A DNA stretch of 64,000 bases. It comes from Zeus faber (Eukaryota > Chordata > Actinopteri > Zeiformes > Zeidae). Positions 42,661 through 56,554 of this stretch are shown here, piece by piece. Position numbers and translations under genes: made by a program. Positions within the stretch are counted from its first letter, which is position 1. Each line of letters starts with the position of its first letter. The notes under the pieces were generated by a model. It had not been told where the DNA came from and made no database searches. It worked only from the letters and a program-made list of their open reading frames with translations. The DNA lies in the NCBI GenBank assembly GCA_960531495.1, contig OY482849.1, forward strand, positions 33,778,236 through 33,842,235, given 5' to 3'.

Positions 42661-44860
42661 TAGATTAAAAATGATGCAGTGCAACCTTATCTGGACGTTA
42701 CAGTTACTATTACAATGTCTGTCATTCACCATTACTTGGTAAAATGTGACCCACCATGTACTTAAGGATCATTTGGCGGAAACGTCATCATTTGAAAGTG
42801 GAGAATCAGAGCTTTCAAACAAGGTGTCACTTGTGCAAATCAAGCAAATATTTTCAAAGCTATGACTTGTTAATGACAAGGGTGTGGCAAACCGTGTTTC
42901 TGAGATAATCACCTCCAAAGTTTTACCCAGACCAGGTTCACTCAGCCAACTCCCACAATGCAAATGGGGTTCGCGGACAAACAAAGCCTCATGGCTTCTT
43001 AACATACTGCTGAGTGGGCCAATCACGAACAGCTCAACAACACAACTAATTTTGTTTTTAAATAAGCTTTAATTTAACAGTAAGAATATACAGTACATGT
43101 TTTATAAAAGTGGAATTATTTTGGAGTTTAAAAGTATGGACAACACAACAAAATGTAGAGTCTATCAATATTTCTCAGACAATCTGAAATCTGAAAAGTC
43201 ACCAACCTTAAGGGACTTCATCACATCATCAACTTCTTCGCCAGTCTCCTCCTTCTGTTCATCGTCACATTAAGTTTGAAATCCGCTGTTTGAAATGTGA
43301 GGAATATCCGATTCAGCAGCGCTGACGTTCTCTGCGTCGCAGTCGGATAACTGTTTATCTGACAGCTGACTTGGATCTATCGCACTGGTCAGATTAAAGT
43401 CCGAAATATGATACAGAGCTTCCTCCACCCACTTCACGTAAATCCATAACGATACGGAGAAGAAAGTTTTCACAGACATGTGAGCCCAAAACACCCCCGT
43501 GCTGCGCTTTAACCATCTGTTTATGGAAGTGACGTAGGTGCGTGACGCAAAGGTTCTTCTTCTTCTTCTTTCAAAACAATGGCTCCATTTGTGTAAAAGT
43601 AGTACGATTTAAAGGTTGAATTCTATCAAAATGGTTTCACTTTGTGACTTCACATCACATGGAATATGGATGAATGATCTTCATCTGGACGCTCGCTTAA
43701 AAGGAAACGATTGATCGGCGTTGTTCAGTGCTGTTCAGCGTCTCGGTAAGTGAACTGTGTTTCCACGTGTAATCTAACGGGAATATTTAACTCCACGGTA
43801 TAACATTTTTCTACCATTTATAAATCAAACTCGGTTTGACGTTGAGAGATAAAAGAGAAAGGAACACGAATCTGGTGAAATCTCATTCTTGGCCATTTTA
43901 GAAATGCGCAAGATGGCGGCTTTTGCTGTGGTGGGACACAAATACACAATTACCCACTTCATATTTCAGCCATCCAGTGAAAATTTGTAGCAGGTGGCTC
44001 CTTCCATGTTACCTACACCAACAACAATAGGGTGACTGATATTACCAAAGTAGAAAAAATGGTAAAAACAGAAAATTAATAAGGTGAATATTAAATATAT
44101 TGGTGAAGATGGCCTAGTTTTTTAAATTTTTGTAATGAATATATAACAAATGTCAAGATGTCTTTATAAAAATTTGCTTCCTGAAAATACGTTTTTTTGT
44201 GTTAAAGGATTACATATTAGACAATCTTTATTAGTCCTGTTTTATTTGACAAATTCTTTTAATTTGTAAATAGTTTTAATTTTTTTTTGGGATTTGGAAT
44301 TTCAGATTGCCATTATTAGTAATACAAGATTTGATTTTATAGATTTACTCATACTGTTTAAATGTTTTCTAGTCACTGCACATAAACCTAAAAATACAAA
44401 ATAAAACCTGGGGTCCCCCTGACAGCTCGTTCCAGGACCTGCTTTCTGAAACAAACTGCTTACAACAAACTGACTGTCCTGTCTTATATCACAGTGTCTG
44501 TGTTAGTAGGTCCATTAGAGACCCAAATGTATGTGTGTTTTGCATCATAGGTCCCCATTAAGAAACCTTGAACCTAAACCTTGAAATATTTAATTTGTTT
44601 TAAATACTTCATATTTTCTTGAAGTATTATTTTTCCAATCAATCAAAATTGAATTCATGTTCATTGCAGTTTAAAAACTCCTATATTTAACTCTAGATGC
44701 TATTTTAAATAGACATAAAATACATATATTAAAATTAAAATCGACAGGATTTCCAAAACCATGCCTGGAGGTGCACTGCACGTATCTCTGTGAACAAAAC
44801 TAATGTGTCAACAGACAGCAACAAAACTGACAGAGCCGTGGAAGAACCAAATAGAAGAAA
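42661..44860. other. No gene seen
   Basis: A minus-strand frame at 43270-43494 ends in an acidic Ser-rich stretch (SDKQLSDCDAENVSAAESD) but has no known domain. The rest is AT-rich. Nothing can be named. Confidence 0.4.
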
Positions 44861-44861
44861 G

Positions 44862-45272
44862 AAGAAACAGACTTTATTTATCACGCAACACACCACACTA
44901 CAACACATGCTTGCATACACACACGCTTTGATGGTGGCCGGTGAAATAGATTCTCTGCTTTTGACCCATCCTTGGCTTGTCCTTCCTCTGGGGGCACAGC
45001 CAGGAGCAGTGGGCAGCATACGTGGACGCGCCCGGGGACCAGATGATAAATGTCCATCGCTGGTCAGACGTTTTTGAGGGGGGTCCTTACTGACGTGAGG
45101 TGGAGGAAACCCCATGTGAGCACGGGGAGAACATGCAAACTCCACACAGAAAGGCTCCTATTTGGGAGATAACCCGCCGGAGCACGGTGCCAACAGCGCC
45201 CCAGGCGGGAATCAAACCCAGGACCTTCTTGCTGTGAGGCAGCAGTGCAATGCACTGCGCCACCGTGCCATA
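44862..45272 (-). mobile_element. tRNA-headed SINE, copy 2
   Basis: The reverse complement of the SINE at 35041-35478 over its whole length. The tRNA-like head is at the right end ('gccaccgtgcc' with B box 'gggtttgattcc' on the minus strand), the core 'agaacatgcaaactccacac' in the middle and the 'agactttattta' tail at the left. Confidence 0.8.
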
Positions 45273-47330
45273 AATAAGGAGTGTTCTATCCATCGCAAGC
45301 CTCACCCCTTACATAAGTGTAGTGGTTTCAGGGGGATGCTTCTCGGTGAACGTAAGAGGGTCCACAAAGACAATGCCATCTGCTTCCGCTGCTGTGCCTC
45401 AACAGCCCAAGAATCCTCAAGCCAAGAATTGTAACGTGGTTGTAAATTAGAGTATGACAGTGAGAGACATATTTCTGCCCTTCATCCAGGCCCAGCGCTT
45501 CAGTTGCCAAGACCTTACTCTCCATTGAAAGAGCATGGCGGGGAGGAAGAAGCCATAGCAAGTCAGGACATAACAGCTAAGTGTACTGAAATTTGTGGAA
45601 ACGGATTCAGGAGCAAATCATTCTTAAAGATATGTCTAGTGGACATCTATCCTACTGGTTGTTCCAAAGAGATCAAGAGAATGTTAGTTTTCTAGAGCAA
45701 TTGTTCCCTTACCAAGACTGAGTTCTTTGACAGGTTCAACATTCAAACATATGGCTATACTGTTCAGTCAGTTGATAGGAAAGTAACCACCAAGTTAATT
45801 GCAGAAAAATAACACCTGTGGATCCCAACACTGAAATACTGCTCGGACAAGATATCCTGCGGGTCCACAAGGTGCGCAAGCAGTTGAATGGTCCCCACAA
45901 TGCACCCTACGCACAAAAGCTGGACCTTGGATGGGTGATAGTGGGTGACGTGTGCCTGGGCAATGCACATAAACCCAATGAAGTAAGCGCTCGGACAACG
46001 TGCATTTTGGAAATGAATGTCCGACATGTTTCACCCCTTGTCATAGTCACCTCATGGTCAAGGATGATTACAGCCTAAGAGGCAATCAGAGGACAATACC
46101 GGAGAAACTAAACCAAATCACGCCAGTGAAAGCTACCACAGAAGAGAGCCTAGAAGAAGCTGTCTTCTGCCAAGGTAGAAACGACAACCAGCTCGCACCT
46201 TCCATTGAGGACAGAACCTTCTTGGAGATGATGGAAAATAAATTTGTCAAGGATGATAAAAACAACTGGGTTGCGCCTCACATTTCGCAGCCCCAGACGT
46301 TTACTTCCCAACAACGGAGACTATGCCTACAAGCGATTGCTGTCAACTCAAGGCACACAGAATTTGCTAGGTTTGAAGCGATTTGAACGCTTCTCAAGCT
46401 GGAATACTCTCACCAAGACACTTGTTCGACTTCTTCACATTAGTCGTAGCTTTACCGAGTCAACAGGAGATGACAGCTGTCATGGCTGGCATGTCCGCAA
46501 GAACGGTTTTACAGACAAAGACCTCACACAAGCAGAGCATACAGTGATCAGATGTGTGCAACATGAGGTGTACACTGATGTATACAAGTGTATAGAATCC
46601 AAGAAAGATCTTCCAACCAGCAGTCCCCTCCGAAAACTCCATCCCATCATCGATCAAGATGGTTTACTGAGAGTTGGAGGCCGAATGACTCGGTCAGATT
46701 TTCATCAAAATTAAACTAACCTTCTCCTCATCCCAGGTAAACATCATGTTGCTAGCCTGCTCATTTGCTATTACCTTGAGAAAGTGATGCATCAGGGAAG
46801 ACATTTAACCGAAGAAGCTATCCGAGCCAGTGGCTTGTGGATAGGAGGAGCCAAGAGGAGAATGAGCAGTATTGTCCACAAATGTGTGACCTGTCGCAAG
46901 TTGAGAGGAAAAGTGAAACATCCGAAGATGGCGGACTTACCAGCTGAGCGTTTGCACACAGACTCCTCATTCTCCTATGTAGGACTTGACGTCTTTGGAC
47001 CTTGGGAGGTTACAACACGACGCACAAGAGATGGGCAGCCCAATTGCAAAAGATGGGCAGTGATGTTTGCTTGCATGTCCACAAGAGCTGCTCACATAGA
47101 TGTCATAGGGTCTATGAGTTCCTCTAGTTTCATTAATGTTCTCTACAGATTCTTCTCAATCAGAGCCCTGTTAGGCAGTTGAGGTCAGACTGCGGCATTA
47201 ACTTTGTGGGCGCATCAAGAGAGCTGAAGTTGGATCCTCCAAGTCTTGGTGAGACCAGTGTTGAGAAATACCTCCTGGACCGGAAATGCACATGGGTCTT
47301 CAACCCACCAATGCAACGGTGATAACACAC
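45270..47330 (+). mobile_element. BEL/Pao LTR retroelement fossil
   Basis: Parts in order: a gag zinc-finger region (CSIHRKPHPLHKCSGFRGML ... ICFRCCAST), a protease-end region (LLGQDILRVHKVRKQLNGPH), a piece ahead of RT, an RNase H-side region (SSPLRKLHPIIDQDGLLRVG), then the integrase with zinc finger and core (GRHLTEEAIRASGLWIGGAK, CVTCRKLRGK, YVGLDVFGPWEVTTRRTRDG, STRAAHIDVI). The RT core is not seen and no LTRs were recognised. The fossil is broken in several places. Confidence 0.82.
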
Positions 47331-47494
47331 AATATGTCCTAGGAAAAATGTCTTTCTAATAGACCAACTAACTAACTCCTAAAACGTAATACAGTAAGTC
47401 GAATACTTATAGAATAAAGTAAAAATATATAGAATAAAATAAAATACAATAAAATAAAATGACCACCTACTGTATATGGCAGAGGTGGTTGATA

Positions 47495-47720
47495 TTATTT
47501 ACATTTACATTTACATTTAGTCATTTAGCAGACGCTTTTATCCAAAGCGACTTACAATTGTTCAAACACCGACGGACGCAGCCATCAGGAGCAATGAGGG
47601 GTTAATTGTCTTGCTCAAGGACACTACAGCATGCTAGCAGGAGGAGCCTGGGATCGAACCAGCGACCTTTAGATCACTAGACCACCAGCTCTACCGCCTG
47701 AGCCACCATCCCCCATTATT
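47495..47720. repeat. Fish interspersed repeat with tRNA-like tail
   Basis: Starts 'catttacatttagtcattta', continues 'gcagacgcttttatccaaag' and ends with 'gggatcgaaccagcgacctt' and 'accgcctgagccaccatccc', which resembles a reversed tRNA-type promoter. The same head is inside the zinc-finger exon at 38965-39045. Confidence 0.75.
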
Positions 47721-49069
47721 GACGCAAGACCTCTGATTCCCCTCTCCTCTGATCCAGAAGCCCCCCTCATTTTGACACCTGCCACACTTCTGACTAAGAA
47801 CGTCGGAGTTCCCTCTGTTGTGTATCCATGGTGCTCGATATCTGTAGATAACATCATGGCAGAACTCACCTGTCGCCATGTACAACGTTTTCACAATAAC
47901 AGTTTCCACCTGGCACTATTTAGCTAGGCCTTAGGTCTTACCTGGGAGGGAGGTCTAGCATCATAACATTAGTGATTTTAATTTAAATTGCCCTCTAAGT
48001 ACGTTCATAATAGGTCTGGAAATTCAATATAATAATCCAAATTATTGAGCACAGATCTGTCGTTAAGGCTTTAAAACTCTCCATATATGGAACTCCCAGA
48101 GAGCACCAATGGCCCCTCAGCCAGGAGTCCAGTCGACCAAGACGGCTGGAATTTTCCTCTGAGCTTGTCTTTAAGCCACTGTCTCTAAGCAACTCGGAGC
48201 TCTGGCATATGATATTGGTTACATTAGCATGAACGATGACTGTTTCAACTGATGGATATTGACAAAGAAAGTGTGGTATGGGTTAAGGTTGGGTTGGAAT
48301 GGTACCCTTAGACTCCCATGAAGCAGGACATTTGTATCTGTAGCAGAGTGATGTCCCAAACCTGGTGAACCCATGACCAGGGTGCAAGGGTTTGATTGTC
48401 TTGGGTTGTTGGAATTGAACTTCAACTTGTGGTGGGTTGTTGTTGAGGCCTCAAGCAATCGCTCCATTGGAAGTTCAATCAAGCAAGTTCAAGCAATCTA
48501 GATTTAGCCCGAACCTAAATCAGGGATCCTCAGGAATCACTGGCTTCTTGGAGAGCTTGGGTAGACATGTTGCGTCTCCCATGGCATTGCCAAGCTATCG
48601 AACAGTCAAATTCAGCATTTGTTTTAAGTCAATCAAGAGATCTGACGGCAGCTTGTCGATTGTTTCAGTAGAAATATAGGTTAGCATGGGGAGAAATTGA
48701 AGCTAAGGTAAAATTGCCTCTTGGACTGAGAAACACTTGGCTTGGCACACAGGATGTGGAGGTGTGTGGAATCAAAAACTAGTAAAGAGATAGATGTTAG
48801 TGCTTTGCTGTACCCACTTCGTGAAACCACTTTCCACAAAAGGGTTTCAGAGCAGTAATGCATTTGTAATCACATTGACATTGGTAAAGTATATTACTAT
48901 AAACATTGACAGAATTATAACAGCCCTCAAATAATTCATAGCACGTTGAGATTTGATCAGGAAACAAATCTTATGTTTTTCTACCATGTTTGGAGCTGGT
49001 TCTTGCTTATGACATTGGCTTCACTCTCTTGGCAGCAGAGCAGACCAGATACTTCTTCAAGTCACTACC
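47721..49069. other. No gene seen
   Basis: Several short frames but no domain. A block at 47990-48060 ('aattattgagcacagatct') has a diverged twin at 52815-52855. Confidence 0.4.
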
Positions 49070-49282
49070 TTACTTCTGGTCTCGCAGACCGTAGATGAGC
49101 GAGGTGAGCATTTGAGGCAGGAGGGTCAGAAGCACGAAGGACGTTTAAAGGATGTTGATCATTTGGTAGGGGTTTAAAGATAGCAAATACTGAGACAACA
49201 AGGAGCATAAATAGGACAGCAGAGAGGGACAGAGCTGGGCTCCATGAAGAAGGATGGTGTTCCTGGCTTTTATGGCAGAAGC

Positions 49283-49860
49283 CTGTGGAGGAGAGGAGTA
49301 CAGTAACAGTAAACTGTACATATATTCAAATAACCTAAAAATCACAAACCTTGTAGTCAGAGATTAGATGAAGAGTACATGGTACTAAATACAAGTAAAA
49401 ATATTGATTTAAAGCAAGAGATGAATGCCAAAGATATGATTTGGATTCTTATGGGCCAATTCTAGGACCCAATTTAAAACATACAAAGAAATCTCTCTTT
49501 ATCTGTTCCTTATATAATGACACTACCCTTTTACCATTAGTGGTTGCTGGGTGGATGATTCTACCCAGAATAATTTCAAAGATGCTGTCTCCATTTACAT
49601 ATCTTGCTTTCAAACAGGAAGCTCAAGAACATTCTTCTTGTAAAACAATGATGACAATTTTGACATTATTAACACAACGGGATGCTCCTATTTATTTTTA
49701 TATAGTTCACAATTTGTGGGATGGAGCACAGTTACTGAACAGCTATGGTCTTGGTTCCATTCAGACCTACTAAATGTGAAATGATCCCTTAGGACCATTA
49801 CATGGGAACTTTTCCCTCTCTGTAAGGTTTGTTTAAGTGCTGACCCTTAAGATAACGTAC
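49283..49860. other. Receptor intron
   Basis: Lies between a GT donor (49860-49859) and an AG acceptor (49284-49283) with matching phase 0. A plus-strand frame at 49441-49773 has no recognised domain. Confidence 0.5.
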
Positions 49861-49969
49861 CTTATCAGCGGCCGAAGAGATCATGGCAGCGAGCACAACC
49901 CTCAGGTAGGTGAAGATAAGAGTCGGTAACACTAATGCAGTCAGCGCAGCCTGGGGATAGTTAAACATG

Positions 49970-51851
49970 CTGGTTGGCATACAGGGGTGGACAAAATAAG
50001 GCAATTAACACATGTTTTTTGTACCCTGATTATTAACGCCTAAATAATCTTCAGCCATATATTTGGCAACAACAAAACGTTTGAATAACTAAAATGACCA
50101 AGATGCAACTAACTGTGCTCTTGTATGTTGACGTATGATTTAGATCATCTAGCTGCTTCTACCGGGCACAACTATGACTCTGCACTCAACTGGAAGAACT
50201 TCCACGGCAGAGCTCCTACAGGAGAGTGGCTTTGCATCCATCCTCCATAACAGCCATGACTAGCTTTGGCAACTGGGGAAATTCAGCGAAAGCAGCAACT
50301 TTCCACCTGAAGAACGAGAGAAATGCCAAAAGAGTGGCTGCCTCTGTCAACGGTGATTCTTCCAAGCGTACTCTCTCTTCCGAAGGAACTGATAGAACAG
50401 GTGAGTCAGTTAACTCAGCAACTGACAAAAATCATGGTGGAGGTCTGTGAGTTTATATGAATGAAAAATGGGGCAACAGTTCCACATTCACAGACTCCTA
50501 CTGCTCGGAGGATATTAAATTCTTAGCCCTCTCTCTCTCTCTCTCTCTCAGGCCCTACTATTTGCTAATGGAGTTTGGCCAAATTTTCATAACTGTTGTA
50601 TCTTTGCCATTTTAGCAAAATGCTGGGATTTGTTGTTTTTACTGATACTCATATAACACTGGCTGCAAATTATTGTGGGACAATAAACACATCAGGTTAT
50701 CATGCTTCAGAAGTTGTACAGCAACGGTTAACACAGGCGCCGACATTAGGTGGATTTCGCAAAGCTTCATTGTGCAGGTTTTCATATTCAAACAGTTCTG
50801 TGACAAGAATTCCACCTGGACAATAATGTCTTTGAGGTCGTGGGCTTCAGTATCGAAGAGAAAGAACGTGGCCCTCAAACAAAGTTCACACTCTAAAAAC
50901 AAGCTTCCCTTTTCCATGACTTACCGTGACCAAAATTCAATAAGTAATCCTTGAGTCTTCATGACATGTAAATTAGTTAAATAACTTCAACAAAATGAGA
51001 TGTTTCGTATTGGCATGGACATGTTATATCTCGATCCATTGGTATGCTATTCCAATATAATAACATTCATCATTGTCAGTATAATAGGCCTTAACCAGAC
51101 AAACTGTATAAAATGAGAAAGATATTTACAGCAATCAAAACTCCCATGATATTCCAAGAACAAGTCAGCAAATTAAACAAATATTCTGTAGTTCCCTGTC
51201 TGAAAAGAGTTCTCAAAACCTTCAAATTCCATGTCCTATAGGAACCATGCCTTCAGGCAGAGGTGGGACTTCCAGCTTCACAAAGTAAAAACATTCTTCA
51301 GGATTTGGAGCCAACTTTCTTGATTTGCTTACTAGCAACTCAGAGGTCCAACAAATGAGGGAAAGCATCTTGCTTGGTGCATGGGGTGAAGCAAAAACAT
51401 GGCAGGACTTTTGTTTTTCCGAACCTGGAATTGTTCACATCGGCAAGATTACAAACTGCCATTCAAGAAAAAAAAAATGAAACTCACCATTATGTGGCAA
51501 CACATCGTTACAAGCTTTCTAGCTCTGCAACAGGAGCAAAAGGTTTTCATGAAATGATGGGATGGAGCATAAAGAGTGTGGCCATCAATGACCTTTGGTG
51601 GTTTGGTTTGAAACATTTGCGAACAGAGACATGAGTAGTATTTGCATTCAGCCTCACATCAGGCACTTAAGTTCAATGTAAAATAATTACTTCCATAAAA
51701 ACCCCAAAACAATAAATCCCTAAAACTAAACCCAGAAGCAGAGCCAAAGGTCCCAACACTCTGCAGGACTCCCTTACAGAAAGTATCCTCCTGATATAGT
51801 GTTCCGAGTGTTCACATCCATATCTGTTCTTTCACACATAGTCACTTCTAC
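49970..51851. other. Receptor intron or lost-exon region
   Basis: About 1.9 kb in which the expected TM3-TM4 exon should lie. I read both strands and found no such coding. It has a CT microsatellite near 50528-50550 and a few short frames without domains. Confidence 0.4.
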
Positions 51852-53139
51852 CTGTCAGTGACCGAGGTGAGGATGAGAATGGAACAGCAGAAAGCGGTCT
51901 GGATTTCTCCATAAGTCGTGTAGCCAAGAACGAAATTAAACACAGTAGTTGTGACCAAGATCATATCGTTAATCAAAAGGTGGATGAACAGCACATATCT
52001 GGAAGGGAGGAGAGGAAAGGAGAGAAATGCAGAGGGGGGTTGACACAGTAATACACAGGATGCAATGATAATTCACTTATGCTGAAAATCAGAGATAGAC
52101 ACACAGAAGTTTCCCTGTCTCATACAGGATGAATTCAAGATCCTTCTCCTGTCTTTCAAATGCAACGGAAACGTCCCCAAATACCTCAAAGAACTACTCA
52201 CACCACAGGACTGTGAGAGTGGAGTTTTTAGGTTTTTACGCTTATTGCCAACTTTTTGTTTCATGTTCAAGTCTTATTATATTTAATGTCAGTTTAATTG
52301 CACATCACCATTTCTCTCTTAAGTTCATCTTTCTGGTTCAGTGTTTATTTTGTAAGTTATTGAATAAGACCGTGTCTTTGTTTATCAGGTATTGCCGTCG
52401 TAAATCTCCCTAAACCAGCTTCAAAACGGCGTAGTGGGCGGGGTTTACATCATAGGAGGCGGCGCATACCGCAGCACATCACAGCTTTTCACACTTTTTG
52501 TTGTCGTTTGTTGGATTCGCCGTGAAACGGTGGCTTTATACACCCAAGCACACACCCACGTAACCAAATGCACCAGAACAGGACAACGTACCTGCTGTCT
52601 TGATGGAACCCACTGCTCTTAAAGTAGGTGTAGACAAACAATCCATTGATGATATCAATGGCGACTGCAAGAATAATAACAAGGGAAGACTTTGCGAACA
52701 CTTCGCCAATTCCTTCTGGCCTGGATTCCCCAAACCTGGATTGATTCATTCTCAGTCTGTTGACGATCTGCACACACACAGGAGAGGCTTAGTCATGATC
52801 AATTACATCAATGATGAATTTTCCATATAATAATTCAAATAATTGAGCACAGATTGGGCTCATATCCAGGTTAGTCCACATCCAAAGGGAAAAACAGGAT
52901 TCTGTACAATTCTGATTGATAGATAGATTATTCAACACGGACGGGAAAAGTCAGTGTCACAGCAACTCACAACAAAATAATAATAAAGCAATACAATGAA
53001 AAAAGAAAAAAAAAAAGAAAATGGAAATATGGAAAAATGGAACGGCCCTTTAAACACAGCAACGATAATAAATGGAAATCTGTAGTAATGTTTTTTTCTG
53101 AGAGCAATGCATACAAATGAACAGCAACATCATCCTCAT

Positions 53140-53265
53140 TATTATTATTATTATTATTTTTTTTTTTAATTATTTTATTATCATTGTTATTATTATTAAT
53201 ATACAAACAATAACAATAACAATAATAATAATAATAAAATAAATATTATTATTATTATTATTAGT
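53140..53265. repeat. (ATT)n-type tract
   Basis: Runs of att, t and aat/taa repeats. No coding value. Confidence 0.85.
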
Positions 53266-53654
53266 CGGGGTTTTGCACAAAGTGTAGAAAATCTTTTGTT
53301 TTTGTTTATGAAAATAAATTACGTCACGTGTATGAAACTCATGGAACGGACGAACCCACAGACACCAAAGGAATATGATTTTTATTCCGACCTGCTGTCA
53401 TCCCACTGTGATCAAAATCGGTCCATATTTGTAGGAGAAGTTAGTGAAAAACTGTTTTGTATCATCTCTGCAACGGTTACATGATAGCATTGCAGATCTG
53501 ATTGCTCACAGAAACAACTGGACCATACCTATCAGGCATAGGTCAGCAATTGCTTTGAGCCTCGTCCACCAAAGGGCCTCGCAAATTTGTGTTTCCTTTT
53601 TTTAATTTTGTAAAACTCTTTAGCTAGTGAACAAAAACTATTTGGACCTATTAT

Positions 53655-53695
53655 GGTCCCAACGTGGGTGTGGGTGTGGGTGTGGGTGTGGGTGA
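53655..53695. repeat. (GGGTGT)n minisatellite
   Basis: Five to six copies of gggtgt. Confidence 0.85.
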
Positions 53696-53779
53696 GAAGG
53701 AGCAGTCCTGTCGGGAGGCTGTCTGTAAAAGCTTCCAATGTGCCACTGATCCCAGTCTTGTCTTTTGCTTTTTGAACAT

Positions 53780-54715
53780 TCAAGATTCAAGAGGTTTATT
53801 TGTCACATACATTAACAAACTTTTGTACATATATGCAGTGAAATGTCTTTGCAACGCACCCGGAGATTATGCACAATAGTTTCGAAACCGAACATAAAAG
53901 CTAAAGCTTATTTCTACCTTGCTAACTAACTGAAACTTATTGTTTAAAACGTAATGCAGTTAGTGAATAGAATAATATAAATAAAATAGAAATAAAATAA
54001 GACTCAAAAAGGTAATACAGAGTGGGGGTACAAAATAGAAGTAAAGGGAATAGAGTTATTTATATCGGATAGGCTATTTGTATATACAGATATGTGCACT
54101 AAAGTGCATGTGAATAAAGTGTGTGTGGGGATATACAGTACATTATACAACAGTACGACACAGCAATACAGTAACACCGAACAGAATAGCAATACAACGC
54201 AGTATGCAGTAACCCAGAACAGTCATACAGTAACTTTCAGTACAGTATGCTACATACAGTACAGTAAGGCAGTGGGGCCTATGTGAGTGTCTCAGTGTTT
54301 TTTGTTACTGTGACGTTCAGGAGGAGGCTGTTGTCCTGGCACCAGAGTGACACCAGACCAAATATTCGAGTGAACAGCGGGGCTAGGTGGTTAGGACAGG
54401 TCTTTAGTACTCACCCAGACATGCCATCTGGGCCCGCAGCTCTCCAGGTGTTCACACGCATCAGAGCCCTCCTGACGTCATGCACGTTTGTTGTTGCCAG
54501 AGTCAAACCACGCAAAATAGGAGTTCAGTTCGTTGGCTAGGGAGGCGTTCACACTCGTGGCTAGGGAGGAGCTGCTGTTGTAGTTCGTAATAGTCCGCAG
54601 CCCCTGCCACAAGCGTCTGGTGTCTCGTTGCTCCATCAGTCGCTCCACTCTGTCCTTGTACGTCCATTTTAGCATCTTTCACCACCTTCCACAGATTGTA
54701 CGACGCCACTTTGTA
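53780..54715 (-). mobile_element. LINE fragment (ORF2 linker, start of RT, then 3' UTR)
   Basis: The minus strand begins near 54700 with YKDRVERLMEQRDTRRLWQG and LRTITNYN, the pre-RT linker of fish LINEs. It then has the RT block AAGPDGMSG-x-VLKTCPNHLAPLFTRIF and jumps to a 3' UTR-like part. At the left end 'agaggtttatttgtcacata' and 'agtgaaatgtctttgc' are typical of LINE 3' ends (reverse strand). The middle of RT is missing and the frame is interrupted. Confidence 0.65.
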
Positions 54716-54964
54716 ATTGTCGATATTTCCGAAAATAAAACCGAACTTTCACAGTGGTAACGATGCTGTACGTTAATGTGGCGATGAAGTTTGTAGCTAC
54801 TTCCGTAAACTCGCCGACGTCACTGGAACTTGATTTGATGTCCCCGTCTACGTCAGTATGACCGTCCCGACACGGACGCACAGCTTGTAAACAGGGATCA
54901 GAGCAATGGCCCCGTGGTCCGAATTCCCGAAAGCAGGAAGCGAGACGGTCTTGAATCCGTCCTC

Positions 54965-54995
<31 letters not shown>

Positions 54996-55212
54996 ACGCA
55001 CACACGCACACGCACACACACACACAGTTGTTGAGTTCAGACTTTTACCCCTAGAGAACAGTGGATGCTCAAATGCTTTATCAAAAAGCATGTACTATAC
55101 TATTGGTGAAGAACAGTTAGAATTCTCATTTGGGTCTGTGCTTTAGTTGTGTGGTTTTGTGACCTGAAAACAGGAGCTCCAAATCCGGTAAGAGGAGTGT
55201 GCATATGCACGC

Positions 55213-55243
<31 letters not shown>

Positions 55244-56554
55244 AAGTCAGGTTTGATCGTCCTCACGGCACCCGAGCCAGAGCCGCGGAGGACTGGGGCG
55301 GGGCCGATCCGAGGACCTCACTAAGCCATTCAATGGGTAGTAGCGACGTGCAGTGTGTATAAAACACAGGGACTTAATCACCACGGGCTTCTGACCCGCG
55401 CTTACTGGGAATTCCTCGTTCACGGGAAACACACTGGGTGGGGATTGCTTCATTAGGTACACCTGGACCATGCATTCTAATCCAATACTCCGGCTAATAA
55501 TAACAATTATACAATAATTACAGCGCAATTCAAGCACATATCATTCACAAAAGAAAAAACGATTAGACACGTTATCTCATGATTACCAGTTCAGTTAAGG
55601 ACGCCCAAACTGGGACGTACCGCACGTTCACGCACTCGCACATGTCTGCGCTTATGCACGCACCATATGACTTTTCATCAGAATGAGTGACAATTATTTC
55701 AACGCAAATGTATTATTATTATTATTGTTATTATTAATAACTTATTCTAAACTCATCTCGGAATTATGAGATAAGGCGTCAATCTTTTATTTATTTTGTT
55801 AAAGCAATGGTTCCGTATATAATGACTGGTGTGCGGTTATGGACATCGTTGGGACACACTGTTCCCCAGACATAGAATACCTGGCTTTGAAATGCAGACC
55901 CTTCTTTATCACATCTCACTGGTCATGAATTAGTTTGAGCAAGGAGGAGGCATTGAAGTGTCACGACAGGGAAGAGTTAAAGTGGGAAAAAACACATGTT
56001 TGGCAAGCCGGTTATATACATCCTGTTAGTTCTTAGATATTAAGCTAAATTTCAAATTAATGGTTTAGTCTACAATGAACATTATATTTCATAGTCAGAG
56101 CCACATTTGTTTCCATGATAACACAAGTGTGTATTCCATCACAAACAATCAATTTCGTTTCATGTCATCTAGAATTGTAGTTATAGTCATAACATTAACC
56201 TTATTATTATTATTATTATTATTATTATTGTTATTATTAGATTAGTGTCATACCAAACTCAGCCTTCCTACAAGGAAAATGAAATTAAAATAAAAAGCCA
56301 GAACACAAGTTCTTCAAGTCTATAGAAGTGAAGCAAATCACCATATTCTACTTTCTGTGAATTTTAATTGTGTTTGAATTCATCCTCTTATTTCACACAG
56401 CAGCAGCTTCAACTCAGTGAATCGTTCATATATTTAAAGTCTACGTACACAGAACACAGAGAATGTAGTCGCACAGAATTATGGAATGCCCAAAAAAATG
56501 ATTCACATTATCCACATCCACTTATACGCTTAAAAAAACAAACAAACAAACAAA
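54716..56554. other. No gene seen; (CA)n at 54966-55025
   Basis: Contains a CA/CG-rich tract at 54966-55025 and ATT tracts at 55711-55737 and 56200-56237. No coding region is supported. Confidence 0.5.

Larger units (their letters stand above)
49070..52779 (-). pseudogene. Odorant receptor 131-2-like gene split by introns, broken
   Basis: Four exons read in order on the minus strand. Exon 52779-52592 gives MNQSRFGESRPEG and TM1 (VIILAVAIDIINGLFVYTYF), ending at a GT donor. Exon 51998-51852 gives RYVLFIHLLINDMI, TM2-TM3 (YGEIQTAFCCSILILTS), flanked by AG and GT in matching phase. Exon 49969-49861 gives TM5 and loop 3 (ALTALVLPTLIFTYLRVVLA) with a GT donor. Exon 49282-49070 gives ASAIKARNTILLHGAQ, TM6 and TM7 (LLPQMLTSLIYGLRDQK). 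This is the teleost or131-2-like receptor layout (seven-helix, olfactory). No TM3-TM4 exon was found between 49970 and 51850, and the last exon has an in-frame TAA after QMINIL, before TM7. The locus is therefore probably a pseudogene. Confidence 0.75.

Noticed and set aside
43270-43494. Acidic Ser-rich minus-strand frame as a transposase N-terminus
   Set aside because: The acidic stretch recalls some fish DNA transposons, but no transposase motif or terminal repeat supports it.
49441-49773. 110-codon plus-strand frame
   Set aside because: Lies in the intron of the receptor relic on the other strand and has no recognisable domain.
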